Source of the DNA: Enterococcus ratti
GTDB lineage: Bacteria > Bacillota > Bacilli > Lactobacillales > Enterococcaceae
Reading direction: 5' to 3'
Assembly: GCF_001886195.1 (NCBI RefSeq)
Contig: NZ_JXLB01000008.1
Coordinates: forward strand, 1 to 64,000
Length of the DNA: 64,000 nt
Shown here: in pieces, positions 7,596-18,864 of the stretch
Numbering within the stretch: the stretch's first letter is position 1
Layout: every line of letters starts with the position of its first letter
The notes under the pieces: generated by a model
Seen by the model: the letters and a program-made list of their open reading frames with translations, nothing else
Told to the model about the DNA's origin: nothing
Databases searched by the model: none
Made by a program: the position numbers and the translations under genes

Positions 7596-8300
7596 ATGAA
7601 AAAGATTTTAGTTGTCGATGATGAAAAGCCGATTTCGGATATCGTCAAATTTAATTTAGCTAAGGAAGGCTACGATGTTTATACTGCTTATGACGGGGAA
7701 GAAGCCTTAGAAAAAGTAACTGAGGTGGAGCCCGATTTGATTTTATTAGATTTAATGTTGCCAAAAATGGATGGGCTGGAAGTAGCTCGTGAAGTACGCA
7801 AAACTTACGACATGCCGATCATTATGGTTACTGCAAAAGATTCTGAAATTGATAAAGTATTGGGTCTTGAATTAGGCGCAGATGATTATGTAACAAAGCC
7901 TTTTTCTAATCGTGAATTAGTGGCCCGCGTAAAAGCCAACCTTCGCCGTGGTGCTACAGCTGCAAAAGAAGTAGAAGAAGCAACGCCTTCTGAACTGGTG
8001 ATCGGTGATCTTACGATTCATCCTGATGCCTACATGGTCACTAAACGAGGAAAAACGATTGAACTTACACATCGTGAATTTGAATTGCTTTTTTATTTGG
8101 CTAAACATATTGGTCAAGTGATGACGCGGGAACATTTGCTTCAAACGGTGTGGGGCTATGATTATTTTGGTGACGTACGAACTGTTGATGTAACGGTTAG
8201 ACGTTTACGTGAAAAAATTGAAGACAATCCAAGTCATCCTAATTATTTAGTTACTCGCCGGGGTGTTGGCTACTATTTACGTAACCAAGAACAGGAGTAA
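7596..8300 (+). CDS. walR: Essential response regulator WalR (YycF/VicR)
   Basis: A 234-residue OmpR-family regulator. The receiver domain spans residues 1-120, with acidic pocket DD at 8-9 and phospho-acceptor Asp52 in LLDLMLP. The C-terminal winged-helix domain (about 130-232) contains [13 protein letters not shown] and the recognition helix region [16 protein letters not shown]. It controls cell-wall hydrolase genes and is essential in Firmicutes. I chose the ATG at 7596, ten codons inside the longest frame, because AAGAGGTGG precedes it and [10 protein letters not shown] is the family start. It is first gene of walR-walK-yycH-yycI-yycJ. Confidence 0.95.
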   Translation: MKKILVVDDEKPISDIVKFNLAKEGYDVYTAYDGEEALEKVTEVEPDLILLDLMLPKMDGLEVAREVRKTYDMPIIMVTAKDSEIDKVLGLELGADDYVTKPFSNRELVARVKANLRRGATAAKEVEEATPSELVIGDLTIHPDAYMVTKRGKTIELTHREFELLFYLAKHIGQVMTREHLLQTVWGYDYFGDVRTVDVTVRRLREKIEDNPSHPNYLVTRRGVGYYLRNQEQE

Positions 8301-8303
8301 TAG

Positions 8304-10139
8304 ATGAAAAAGAAAGTTCGCTTTTTTCGATCAGTCAATTTTAAAATTGCGATTACGTTTATTTTAATTTTATTGATCTCTATTGAAATTATTGGTGCTT
8401 ATTTTATAAGAGGTTTAGAGCGCTCAACGATCAATACGTTTATCAAAGATATGAATCAGACAGTTGAATCGTTAGCAACAACAATTAGTCCAGAACTCAA
8501 TCGTAAAGATAATGCAGATATCGAGGAAGCAAATGCCAACATTAAGCGATTTATTGAAAATAGTGCGTCCAGTGACATTATTGAGATTCGAGTAGTTGAT
8601 GAAAAAGGAATTATACGAGGCACAACGGATGTGAGCGATCAAAGTTCTGTTGGAAAGAAAAATGATTATGTCGACATCAATGATTTTACAACAAAACGCT
8701 ACGTAGCATTAGATAGTGACGATAAGCGAGTGAATATCAATATTCAACCTATCCTGTCCCCGACCGGCGATGCCGTCATCGGGGCTCTTTACGTCAAGAG
8801 TAATATTGAGCAAAAATATTCAGAAATTAATAATACAGCCTTCATTTTTTTCACAGCCTCTTTAATTGCTGCGCTTATCTCAATGGTTGTATCAGTTTTG
8901 GTGGCGCGATCAATCACTCAACCGATTGGTGAAATGCGCGAGCAGGCAATTCGGATTGCGCGTGGGGATTACAGTCGTAAAGTTAAAGTTCATGGACAGG
9001 ATGAATTGGGACAGCTGGCCGATACATTCAATCAGCTAGCAGAAAGAATTGAAGAGGCACAAGATACAATGGAAGCCGAAAGAAATCGATTAGATAGCGT
9101 TCTTTCTCATATGACAGATGGTGTCATTGCAACTGATCGAAGAGGAAAAGTGATTACGATCAACGACATGGCAATTTCTTTATTGGATGTCAAACATGAA
9201 GAAGCTATTGGGCAATCTATTTTAACATTATTAGATATTGAAGAAGAGTATACTTTACGAAAACTTTTAGAAAATCCAAATGAAATAGTGCTGGATCGTT
9301 CAACCGGAGTAACAGAAAGCGATCAAATGATTTTACGGGTAGATTTTTCAATGATTCGTAGAGAATCAGGATTTATCAGTGGATTAGTAGCAGTGCTTCA
9401 TGATGTTACAGAACAAGAAAAAACTGAAAGAGAACGACGAGAATTTGTATCAAATGTTTCTCATGAACTTCGTACACCGCTAACGAGTATGCGCAGTTAC
9501 ATTGAAGCATTAAGTGAAGGCGCTTGGAAGGATAAAGACGTGGCGCCTAATTTTTTGAAAGTAACATTAGATGAAACAGACCGAATGATTCGAATGATTA
9601 ATGACCTTTTAAATCTTTCACGAATGGATACAGGAAATACTCAACTGCAATTAGAATATGTTAATTTTAATGAATTAGTTGATTTTGTTCTTGACCGATT
9701 TGATATGATGGTTGGAAATCAGGAAAAAAATTATACAATCAAACGTGAATTTACTCAAAGAGACCTTTGGGTGGAAATTGATACGGATAAAGTGATTCAA
9801 GTAATTGACAATATTATGAATAATGCCATCAAATATTCTCCTGATGGTGGCACAATTACTTGTCATTTGTTGGAGACGCACAACAATGTAATTTTAAGCA
9901 TTACCGACCAAGGATTAGGTATACCAAAGAAGGATTTGAACCGAGTATTTGAACGTTTCTATCGAGTAGATAAAGCGCGCGCAAGAGCACAAGGTGGTAC
10001 AGGATTAGGACTTGCCATCTCTAGGGAAGTAGTGAAAGCACACCGTGGGGCAATTTGGGCGGAAAGTAAGGAAGGGCAAGGCTCGACTTTCTACATCTCC
10101 TTGCCATATGAACCTTATGAGGAGGAATGGTGGGAATGA
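8304..10139 (+). CDS. walK: Sensor histidine kinase WalK (YycG/VicK)
   Basis: A 611-residue sensor kinase. TM1 is at about residues 12-34, an extracellular sensor domain follows, TM2 is at about 180-203, then HAMP, a PAS domain (about 262-370; [20 protein letters not shown]), the phospho-acceptor His387 in [10 protein letters not shown], and the ATPase domain with N box [14 protein letters not shown] and [10 protein letters not shown]. The full extracellular domain makes it enterococcal/staphylococcal in type; streptococcal VicK has a single TM. It starts three bases after walR. It phosphorylates WalR and is restrained by YycH and YycI. Confidence 0.95.
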   Translation: MKKKVRFFRSVNFKIAITFILILLISIEIIGAYFIRGLERSTINTFIKDMNQTVESLATTISPELNRKDNADIEEANANIKRFIENSASSDIIEIRVVDEKGIIRGTTDVSDQSSVGKKNDYVDINDFTTKRYVALDSDDKRVNINIQPILSPTGDAVIGALYVKSNIEQKYSEINNTAFIFFTASLIAALISMVVSVLVARSITQPIGEMREQAIRIARGDYSRKVKVHGQDELGQLADTFNQLAERIEEAQDTMEAERNRLDSVLSHMTDGVIATDRRGKVITINDMAISLLDVKHEEAIGQSILTLLDIEEEYTLRKLLENPNEIVLDRSTGVTESDQMILRVDFSMIRRESGFISGLVAVLHDVTEQEKTERERREFVSNVSHELRTPLTSMRSYIEALSEGAWKDKDVAPNFLKVTLDETDRMIRMINDLLNLSRMDTGNTQLQLEYVNFNELVDFVLDRFDMMVGNQEKNYTIKREFTQRDLWVEIDTDKVIQVIDNIMNNAIKYSPDGGTITCHLLETHNNVILSITDQGLGIPKKDLNRVFERFYRVDKARARAQGGTGLGLAISREVVKAHRGAIWAESKEGQGSTFYISLPYEPYEEEWWE

Positions 10140-11449
10140 AAATTTCTGAAAAAATTATTCGAATTGGGTTAATTCTAATGGTTGCTCTAAGTATCTATTT
10201 CTCCTATGCCATTTGGTTAAGTCCAGCGGGGAAAACTTTTATCAGTTTTGGTGAATCAAGTCCACAAATGCTTGACTCGCACAATGACCGAAAAGCTTCG
10301 GAAGTATTTTTACCTTTGCATGTAACTTGGTTACATGCCGGTTCGATTAAAGAAACAAATAGTGAAAATCTTGTTTCTCGCTTGCAAACGGTCATCGAAA
10401 GTGCCCGATTTGGGAAAATCTCAGAAATCGTCGAGGGCGACAAAGAAAAATTCAATAAAGTAAAAAAGATTGAGGAAGGAATTGAGCTGACTTATAATGC
10501 GCCTCTTCTTCTTAGTGAATATCAAAGTGCCTTTCATCTAAACTTAGATTTTTCAGATCTTCCGAATCAAAAGGATTCTCTTTATTTTACTCGCATCCAG
10601 TTTGATGAAAAAAATAACAAAGTACGTTTTATTAATTATTTTGATTACTCGATTTATGAAGCGAGTCTTTTAATGGATTGGACGACTTTAGAAGATGAAC
10701 TAAGTGTGACGGATGCAGTATGGATTGAAATGAAGCAAGCTTCTTCACTTATAGAAACTCAATATGATACAAAAAACAAGATTAAATTAAAAAAGTATAG
10801 TTACATCTTGTCTCAACAACCTTATACATTATTTAGAAATGCTTTTTTTCAAAAACCAGATGAAGTCAAAACTAATAATGAAAGTAATGAATTGTTTTTT
10901 TATGGTGGAAACGAAACAATGACTATTCATTCAGAAACACAAATCGTTGACTTTCGTGGAGAGCTTCTTCAAGAAAACGAGGCACCTAATATTTTTGCTC
11001 AAAGTTTTCCATATATTAGCAAATTAGGTAGTTCGTTAGGAAATATGCGTTATTTTGATCAAGAAAGAAATCAGATTGATTATCGAATTTTTGTAGAAGG
11101 ATTTCCAGTTTTTGGTGCAGATAGCAAAGGAAAAGTGGAAATTGAAGTAGGTGTTGATCAAATTGATTCGCAAATAAAAATACAAACAAGCCTAAATACG
11201 ATTCAAGTGCCGATTCCCTCAGACGAAGAGGTAGAATTGCCAAGTACGGAAATGGTCGTTCAACGTCTTGTAGATAAAGGTGCAGACAAAGGAAAATTAG
11301 CATCTCTCATTGTGGGTTATACATGGCAGAATATTAAAGAAACCAATCGGGTAGTTAATTTGCTGCCAGAATGGTATGTGAAGTATCAAAGTAAATGGTA
11401 TTCTGTTAATGATTTATTGAAGCATCTACCTGAAAAGGAGGCGAATTAA
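10136..11449 (+). CDS. yycH: WalK regulatory protein YycH
   Basis: A 437-residue membrane-anchored extracytoplasmic protein. One N-terminal TM (about residues 6-27) is followed by a long extracellular region with no enzymatic motif, as in the YycH family. YycH and YycI bind the WalK transmembrane region and alter its activity. The start at 10136 overlaps the walK stop as ATGA, with GGAGGA at 10121-10126; an earlier ATG at 10127 touches the Shine-Dalgarno and is unlikely. Confidence 0.88.
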   Translation: MKISEKIIRIGLILMVALSIYFSYAIWLSPAGKTFISFGESSPQMLDSHNDRKASEVFLPLHVTWLHAGSIKETNSENLVSRLQTVIESARFGKISEIVEGDKEKFNKVKKIEEGIELTYNAPLLLSEYQSAFHLNLDFSDLPNQKDSLYFTRIQFDEKNNKVRFINYFDYSIYEASLLMDWTTLEDELSVTDAVWIEMKQASSLIETQYDTKNKIKLKKYSYILSQQPYTLFRNAFFQKPDEVKTNNESNELFFYGGNETMTIHSETQIVDFRGELLQENEAPNIFAQSFPYISKLGSSLGNMRYFDQERNQIDYRIFVEGFPVFGADSKGKVEIEVGVDQIDSQIKIQTSLNTIQVPIPSDEEVELPSTEMVVQRLVDKGADKGKLASLIVGYTWQNIKETNRVVNLLPEWYVKYQSKWYSVNDLLKHLPEKEAN

Positions 11450-12322
11450 ATGGATTTCAAAAAAATTGAATGGATTTTTTTTGTTGCTTTTTTGGGATTG
11501 AATGTTTTTTTATTCAGTAGCTATCAAGAATCCGTTAATCAAGGAAATAATGTAATTCGTTCCGATCAAACAGAATCTATTCAGCAGCGTCTTGCCAGTG
11601 ATGATATCTCATATACAGGTAAGATTTCCTCTGAAAGTCGTCAAGGGTATTATTTAAGTGCGGAAGAAACAACTTTTGGTAAAATACTTGCGAAAGAACG
11701 TCGTAATTTAGACCAAAAGACAATGCTCACGAGCGGTGTTGTCGTAAATGATAGCGTCTTGACAAAAACTTTATCTGAAACAGAAGCAAAAGATAGTATT
11801 TTTTATTCTAATAAAATAGGAGATTCAGTCAATAATTTTTTAAATAAAAAGGGAAATGTTCTTTTTGGCAATGATTATATGTATATGAAAAATTTTTCTA
11901 ATTTGGATAGTTCCTCACTAGAAATTCAAGCAAGTCAAAAATACAATGGACTTCCTTTTTACGATGATACGGCTAAGATCGTTTTTTCATTGAAAATGCA
12001 AGAAAAAGAATACGTAGTGACGAAATATACACAAACCCATTTATCAGGAATCGAACAACTGCGTGAAAAAATGGAATTGCACACAGAAGAAGATGCCATT
12101 AAAACATTGTATGTGAATAACAAAATTTCTCGAGGTTCTAAAATTCTTTGGCGACAGCTAGCATATTCTTGTATTTTGAAAGTACGTGAAAAAAATGTAT
12201 ATGTTCCAGTATGGTATGTTGCGATAGAAACCCCAGACAAAACGATTCAAGTGGAATCCGTCAATGCATTTAGTAACACGATTATAACAAATAATACGAT
12301 TCCAAAGGTGGAAGATCATTAA
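11450..12322 (+). CDS. yycI: WalK regulatory protein YycI
   Basis: A 290-residue protein with one N-terminal TM (about 7-24, WIFFVAFLGLNVFLFSS) and an extracytoplasmic domain of the YycI type. It works with YycH as a WalK modulator. It begins one codon after the yycH stop, with AAAGGAGGCG as ribosome binding site. The order walR-walK-yycH-yycI-yycJ supports the call more than the weakly conserved sequence does. Confidence 0.88.
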   Translation: MDFKKIEWIFFVAFLGLNVFLFSSYQESVNQGNNVIRSDQTESIQQRLASDDISYTGKISSESRQGYYLSAEETTFGKILAKERRNLDQKTMLTSGVVVNDSVLTKTLSETEAKDSIFYSNKIGDSVNNFLNKKGNVLFGNDYMYMKNFSNLDSSSLEIQASQKYNGLPFYDDTAKIVFSLKMQEKEYVVTKYTQTHLSGIEQLREKMELHTEEDAIKTLYVNNKISRGSKILWRQLAYSCILKVREKNVYVPVWYVAIETPDKTIQVESVNAFSNTIITNNTIPKVEDH

Positions 12323-12373
12323 AAAAGTAGGTATAATGAAAAAAGTTTACGAAGTAAGAAGGGAAGTAGTCAA

Positions 12374-13183
12374 ATGGCTGAAGAAAAACCAGCTTTTAAA
12401 ATCAGTATTTTAGCCAGTGGAAGTTCTGGAAATTCACTCTATATTGAAAGTGACCAAAAAAAACTTCTAGTGGATGCTGGTCTTAGCGGGAAAAAAATGA
12501 CTTCTTTGATGGCTCAAATTGATCGAACGCCTGACCAGTTAGACGGGATTTTGGTAACACATGAACACCGCGATCATATCCATGGAGTAGGTGTCTTAGC
12601 AAGAAAATATCATTTAGATATCTTTGCAAATGAAAAAACTTGGGAAGCCATGTCGCCGCTAATTGGTAATATTCCTAACGAACAAAAGCATCTATTTGAA
12701 ATGGGAAAAGTTCAAACGTTTGGTGATTTAGATGTTGAAAGCTTTGGGGTTTCCCATGATGCTGCAGCACCACAGTTTTATTGTTTTCATAAAGAAAATC
12801 GTTCATTTGTTATGTTAACAGATACTGGCTATTGCAGTGATAATATGCGAGGGATCATCAAAAATGCAGATGGCTATTTGATGGAAAGTAATCATGATAT
12901 AGAAATGTTACGTATGGGGCCTTATCCATGGAACTTAAAACAACGTATTTTAGGTGATCTCGGCCACCTTTCTAATGAAGATGGAGCTTTAGTCATGACA
13001 GACGTTATTGGTGATCGAACTAAACGAATTTATCTTGGTCATTTGAGTAAAGAAAACAATCTAAAAGAACTTGCACATTTGACAATGGAGAATGTATTAA
13101 AGGAAAAAGGTTTAGGCGTTGGTCATGATTTTAACATATACGATACAGACCCATCCGAAGCTACCGAACTATTTTCTATTTAG
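12374..13183 (+). CDS. yycJ: Metallo-beta-lactamase-fold hydrolase YycJ (WalJ)
   Basis: A 269-residue metallo-beta-lactamase fold protein, last gene of the Wal operon. The metal site is clear: SILASGSSGNS at the start, THEHRDHIHGVG (HxHxDH) near residue 61, then LTDTGY and LGHLS. The family is a 5'-3' exonuclease-like enzyme linked with DNA replication or repair and cell-wall homeostasis; its exact role is unsettled. A plain ribosome binding site (AAGAAGGGAAG) precedes the ATG, with 51 bases after yycI. Confidence 0.88.
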   Translation: MAEEKPAFKISILASGSSGNSLYIESDQKKLLVDAGLSGKKMTSLMAQIDRTPDQLDGILVTHEHRDHIHGVGVLARKYHLDIFANEKTWEAMSPLIGNIPNEQKHLFEMGKVQTFGDLDVESFGVSHDAAAPQFYCFHKENRSFVMLTDTGYCSDNMRGIIKNADGYLMESNHDIEMLRMGPYPWNLKQRILGDLGHLSNEDGALVMTDVIGDRTKRIYLGHLSKENNLKELAHLTMENVLKEKGLGVGHDFNIYDTDPSEATELFSI

Positions 13184-13260
13184 TAAAAGATTGTGGGATA
13201 TAAACGGTTTGTTACAGGTATTTTGTTTAAGAAAAGGGTAGGATAGAAAGGACTAGTTTT

Positions 13261-13325
13261 AAGAAATAAACCAGCAATCAAGAAAATTGTTTTTTTCAAT
13301 TTTCTTGATTGCTGGTTTATTTCTT
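13261..13325. terminator. 29-bp perfect inverted repeat between convergent genes (bidirectional terminator)
   Basis: Left arm 13261-13289 and right arm 13297-13325 are perfectly complementary over 29 bp, with a loop of seven T. It lies between yycJ (plus) and the CPBP protease (minus), with A/T-rich ends that give a U-tail in both directions. The core is CCAGCAATCAAGAAAATTG. The stem is unusually long and free of mismatches. Confidence 0.8.
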
Positions 13326-13403
13326 ATAGAGCTATAAATTATTAACAAAACCATTCATTGGTAAGAGCAGCGGAAAAAGGTGAAGTAATTAATTTCATAG
13401 CTG

Positions 13404-14072
13404 TTAAGAAGAAATTAGACCTTTTTGAATCGCCATTTGTACTATAACTACTAATGTATTCATACCGACATGCGTGAGCATTGATGTCCAGATTCGTCCA
13501 GTAACTTTGTATTGTAAGCTAAAGAAAAAGCCTAAGAGAAAATAAATTATGAGGTGACCATCATTATGGGCAAAAGCAAAAAACAATGAACTGACGATCG
13601 CACCTATCCAAAAATTCGTGTATTTTCCGACGATGCCTAAAAGACTACGACGAAAAACAAATTCCTCCATCACCGGTCCGGCAATTGTTGTAGCTAAAAT
13701 AAATGCTGGAGTATCAAGGATTGTTTGAATAATATCTTGGGTGTTTTTTGATGGAGCGCTGTTCCCGAATAAAAAGGTTTCTAAAACAACAGCGAAAGCT
13801 TGCAAGATCAAAGCAACAAAGATTCCAACTACGCCATACAAAATAATTTTTGTTAAGGAAGCTTTGGGCATGGCAGCTTCAATTGATAATGGCTCATTTT
13901 GGATGAAATAAAAGACAGTTAAAATGAGTGCGCCTAAAATATACGTAACCGTTGTTGCAGTAATGACTCCTGTAAATGTATGAACAATCCCCAGCGTCGA
14001 AAGAATTAATGGAGAAAGAAAAACGAGCCCATAACAAAAGATACTAAATAAACTATATTTTTTTAGTGACAT
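13404..14072 (-). CDS. CPBP family intramembrane metalloprotease
   Basis: A 222-residue membrane protein with about six to seven hydrophobic segments. It carries the Abi/CAAX-protease motifs: EEFVFRRSLLG (EExxxR, near residue 138), FAFAHND (FxxxH, near 168), and a distal segment with a third conserved His (LTHVGMN near 203). The family includes Rce1-like proteases and bacteriocin self-immunity proteins. The start at 14072 follows AAGGAGGAG on the minus strand. It is divergent from groESL, an arrangement also seen in enterococci. The substrate is unknown. Confidence 0.85.
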   Translation of the reverse strand: MSLKKYSLFSIFCYGLVFLSPLILSTLGIVHTFTGVITATTVTYILGALILTVFYFIQNEPLSIEAAMPKASLTKIILYGVVGIFVALILQAFAVVLETFLFGNSAPSKNTQDIIQTILDTPAFILATTIAGPVMEEFVFRRSLLGIVGKYTNFWIGAIVSSLFFAFAHNDGHLIIYFLLGFFFSLQYKVTGRIWTSMLTHVGMNTLVVIVQMAIQKGLISS

Positions 14073-14208
14073 AAAACTCCTCCTTAAAAATGGACAGAAA
14101 AGGTAGATGATTAAGAATAGGCATTCATTATAACATAGATTTATTTTAGGTTATCTAAGGAATTTTACAGGAACAAAAATAAAATTCGTGAACTTTTATT
14201 TAAAAAGC

Positions 14209-14237
14209 TTGCAAAAAAATCAAAGAATGAGTATTAT
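14209..14237 (+). promoter_or_regulatory. Promoter of groESL
   Basis: -35 TTGCAA at 14209-14214, 17-base spacer, -10 TATTAT at 14232-14237, directly upstream of the CIRCE operator. Confidence 0.7.
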
Positions 14238-14249
14238 TAAGAATATAGG

Positions 14250-14276
14250 TTAGCACTCGGTATATAAGAGTGCTAA
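14250..14276 (+). promoter_or_regulatory. CIRCE operator (HrcA binding site)
   Basis: TTAGCACTC at 14250-14258, a 9-base spacer, and GAGTGCTAA at 14268-14276 match the CIRCE consensus perfectly. HrcA bound here represses groESL until heat shock. hrcA itself is not in the window. Confidence 0.97.
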
Positions 14277-14311
14277 CGAATCTAAAAAAAGAGTTATCGG
14301 AGGGATTTATC

Positions 14312-14596
14312 GTGTTAAAACCATTAGGTGATCGCGTCATTATCGAAGTCGCACAAGAAGAAGAAACAACTGTTGGGGGAATTGTTTTAGCTTCATCAGC
14401 TAAGGAAAAACCACAAACAGGAACAGTTGTAGCCGTTGGTGAAGGCCGTTTGTTAGAAAACGGAGAAAAAGTTCCTGTCGCTGTCAAAGTCGGCGACCAA
14501 GTGATGTTTGAAAAATATGCCGGTACAGAAGTAAAATTTGAAGGAAAAGAATATTTGATCGTTTCAGGTAAAGATATTATAGCGATCGTTGAGTAA
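14312..14596 (+). CDS. groES: Co-chaperonin GroES
   Basis: A 94-residue GroES, the usual length, from GTG at 14312 preceded by GGAGGG. Family features: [11 protein letters not shown] at the start, the mobile loop [19 protein letters not shown] (residues about 17-35) that binds GroEL, and [15 protein letters not shown] at the end. It forms the heptameric lid on GroEL. An upstream in-frame ATG at 14270 lies inside CIRCE and is not credible. Confidence 0.97.
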   Translation: MLKPLGDRVIIEVAQEEETTVGGIVLASSAKEKPQTGTVVAVGEGRLLENGEKVPVAVKVGDQVMFEKYAGTEVKFEGKEYLIVSGKDIIAIVE

Positions 14597-14619
14597 ATAA
14601 AAAAAATTTAATGAGGTGA

Positions 14620-16251
<1,632 letters not shown>

Positions 16252-16256
16252 GAATA

Positions 16257-16293
16257 AAGAAAGAACCCCTTGTTGATGGGGTTCTTTCTTTAT
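16257..16293 (+). terminator. groESL terminator
   Basis: AAAGAAAGAACCCC and GGGGTTCTTTCTTT form a perfect 14-bp stem around an 8-base loop immediately after the groEL stop; the T-rich arm ends the transcript. Confidence 0.88.
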
Positions 16294-16469
16294 TTAGGTT
16301 AAAGGTATATGTATGTGTGCCAGCTCGATTATTTTGTATAGTAGGAACTTCTTTTTACATGAGTTGATGCAATAACAAATCGAACAAATAAATAGATTTT
16401 GTAAAGTAGAGGAATACTAGAAATTTTTCCTCTCAACTATTTTTAAGACACACAGAATGAATAACAACT

Positions 16470-16880
16470 TTATCTAATCAACCCATTATTGTATTTTTGA
16501 TCATGAGCCGTTTCAAGAGAGGAAAAGCTATTTCGGTTATTTGCATCTTTTTTTTGCTGTTCAGAAACATAAGCAGCTAGCATTTGACGAATTTTTTTCT
16601 TATCCATTGGTAGCTTTGTTTTGTCTGCATGAAATTTTGTAGAATCCGTTGTGCAAGTACTTTGAGGTTGTTTTTCATTTTTAGTTGACTCATTAGTAAA
16701 TTTGTTGTAAACGAAACTATCGCTTCTTTCAAGAGTATTTTTTTGAAGGCATGAAATAGAGCATTTTTTTTTGAAAGTGTTTGCTAGTGCGGAAAGAATG
16801 ACACGAACACTTTCTCCAACTGAAGGGGCTTTTGAGCGGTTTATTTCTTGCTCTTTTGGTTTCAATAAATGTGTTTTCAT
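16470..16880 (-). CDS. Hypothetical Lys/Ser-rich protein
   Basis: A 136-residue basic protein that I do not recognise. The start is well supported: AAAGGAG seven bases before the ATG on the minus strand. No signal peptide or TM segment is visible. It contains VGESVRVILSALANTF near residue 22, three Cys between about 39 and 76, a polar low-complexity middle, and a helical segment DKKKIRQMLAAYVSEQQKK near 93-111. It stands alone between groEL and the MerR gene. It could be a lineage-specific regulator or adaptor; the sequence gives no function. Confidence 0.55.
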   Translation of the reverse strand: MKTHLLKPKEQEINRSKAPSVGESVRVILSALANTFKKKCSISCLQKNTLERSDSFVYNKFTNESTKNEKQPQSTCTTDSTKFHADKTKLPMDKKKIRQMLAAYVSEQQKKDANNRNSFSSLETAHDQKYNNGLIR

Positions 16881-17298
16881 AATAAAACTCCTTTATTTTT
16901 AATTTATTTGTACTAATAGAATAACTAATATTTGAGTTTGAAGAAGAACTAGTTTTTCCTTAAAAAAAAAATAAAATATTTTATGAAATATCGCGATCAA
17001 AACATGAATATAATGGATGGCAGATTATTTTCATGTAGAAGAATGAATAAATGAAGAAAAATTTATTGTGAGTTTGGTCGTTTTGTTGTTACAACAAGAA
17101 ATGATCAAATAGTTCAAAGTTAAAGAGCTTTTCTTGACTTTTATGGGAGTTAACCACTATTTTAGCTATCTAGTTTAAGTAAATAACTGAGAAAGGAAAA
17201 GGATTTTTTAATGGCCAATTTAAAACTAAGAAAAAAGGAGAACGAATCAATCTAATTCTCCTTGCTTCTTAGTTTTTTATTATTTAGCAAAGACTAGT
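16881..17298. other. Intergenic stretch ending in a bidirectional terminator
   Basis: No gene is visible in about 420 AT-rich bases. At 17223-17275 arms of 20 bases (AAACTAAGAAAAAAGGAGAA and its complement with two mismatches) form a strong hairpin with T-run TTTTTT after it. It sits just beyond the stop of the minus-strand TipA-like gene and can terminate it. Confidence 0.6.
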
Positions 17299-18057
17299 TT
17301 ACATAGAAGTATATCTTTGAATAATCGCATGCAATGCTTGTACTGCGCCGGCTCCGCAGCGTTCGTCATAATAAGAAGCAAATCGTTTATCCGATACGTA
17401 CAATAATCCTAATCCGCTGTGAGCTTCTGTGCTATAAGAAGGCCAGCTGAAAGATAGCCATTTTTTATGAGCTTCAAATATTTTAAGTGCTAATTTTTGA
17501 TTGGTTTGATCTTGTAAATAAGTCGTTAAATCAGCTAGCAATTGCTTTTCGGTGATTTGCATTTCTTTAAATGTTTTTTCTGTCATTTTTTACCATGCTT
17601 GATGGGCTTCATCAATTGTATCCTCTCCATATTTTTCACGCAATTCTTGTCCATAGATGGCCTCGTTTTCTGCTAATTTTTGTTTTTTGAATCCTTCAAA
17701 TTTTTCATAATCTTGCATTTTTTCCCCTCTTTTATAACTATCTAAAGTGTATTGAATGGTTGTGAGTAGTCGATCAATCTGCTTTCTTTTTTTTTGTAAC
17801 ATTTGTTGATGTTGAACCAATGCTTTTTGATGATCAAACGTCGGATTATCTAAAATTTCCCGTATTTGCTCTAATTTAAATTCAAGGGAACGATAAAATA
17901 AAATGTGTTGCAAGCGATCTACTTCTTTGCTGCTGTAAATACGGTAGCCAGAAGAAGTAATTCTTGCAGGCTTTAATAAATTAATTTGATCATAAAAACG
18001 TAGAGTTCGAGGACTGATACCAGAAATTTCAGCCATTTTTTTTATTGTGTATTCCAT
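17299..18057 (-). pseudogene. TipA-like MerR-family regulator split by an in-frame stop
   Basis: Minus-strand frame of 253 codons interrupted once. Residues 1-155 (17590-18057) carry a MerR helix-turn-helix (YTIKKMAEISGISPRTLRFYD) and a dimerisation coiled coil. After codon TGG comes TAA (17590-17592), then AAA ATG and, in the same frame, 95 residues (17299-17586) of a TipAS antibiotic-recognition domain (LSFSWPSYSTEAHSGL, SDKRFASYYDE). Together they equal the length of TipAL (about 253). One nonsense change therefore separates DNA-binding and ligand-binding halves. The second half could still be made from its own ATG, as TipAS is in Streptomyces, but no good ribosome binding site is visible there. 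Confidence 0.75.
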
Positions 18058-18248
18058 TTTTCCCTCCTCATGAATTTATCTTATTCCTTAACGTAACTGG
18101 AAGGTCAAGAAAATTTGAATATTTTTTTTTGTTTTTTTATGCTATAATAGATATAGGAGAAAATAGTTTTTTTAAGATTTTTTGCATTTGAAAACGATTC
18201 CTTTCTTAAGTGGAATTGTTATAAAAAACAAACGAAAAGAGGAATGTG

Positions 18249-18593
18249 ATGAAATTAATTGAAACACCAGTTACCAAATATTTAAATATTAAAACTTTTT
18301 ATCCCAAAATAGTAAAATTTTTCTTTGGAGGAGTGGCGATCAACTATTATAAATTTTATTCACTTGATCGGACACAAATTCTATTTATTGATACCTATGA
18401 TAAGATTCAATTGTTGATGATCAATACAAAGAAAAAAATCACAAAGCAAGAAATTGATTTTGCGATTCGTCGAATTTTAAATACAGAACGTGAAGCAGTT
18501 AAGATACATATTGACATAAAATATAAATTAGAACAAGCCGGAATCCAATTTAAGCGACCAAATAAAGATATTGTCATTATCGAACAAAAATGA
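18249..18593 (+). CDS. DUF1827 family protein
   Basis: A 114-residue protein that I place in the DUF1827 family of Lactobacillales from its start (MKLIETPVTKYLNIKTFYP) and the FFFGGVAINYYKFYSL segment. No motif suggests a reaction, and the family has no known function. I chose the ATG at 18249 over a GTG one codon earlier; AAAAGAGGAA precedes both. A probable promoter (TATAAT near 18143) lies about 100 bases upstream. The gene is single, between the MerR gene and pncB. Confidence 0.65.
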   Translation: MKLIETPVTKYLNIKTFYPKIVKFFFGGVAINYYKFYSLDRTQILFIDTYDKIQLLMINTKKKITKQEIDFAIRRILNTEREAVKIHIDIKYKLEQAGIQFKRPNKDIVIIEQK

Positions 18594-18864
18594 GTTCTGC
18601 TAATTATGTGAAAAAGTAATGTTTTGCTTTGATAAAAAAGCAAGAAGTTACGAAAATACGGTTCATACTTTATGGAGTTTAATTGATTTTTCAAAGTAAC
18701 TATTTCCTATATTTAGTAAAGGTGTCAGGCAAAAGTTGGTTGTACTTTTGTCTACACTTTCTTTATTTGCTCTTTTTCAGAAAATAATCAACTTTTCTTC
18801 TACTCAAGGAAATTTTTGTTATAATGGGGAAGAAATGAAAACTTGCCAAGAGGAGTAATAAAAA

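Noticed and set aside
18700-18770. Possible NiaR-type operator (TTTTGTCTACACTT) before pncB
   Set aside because: Too short and not clearly palindromic; NAD-repressor control is plausible but not shown.
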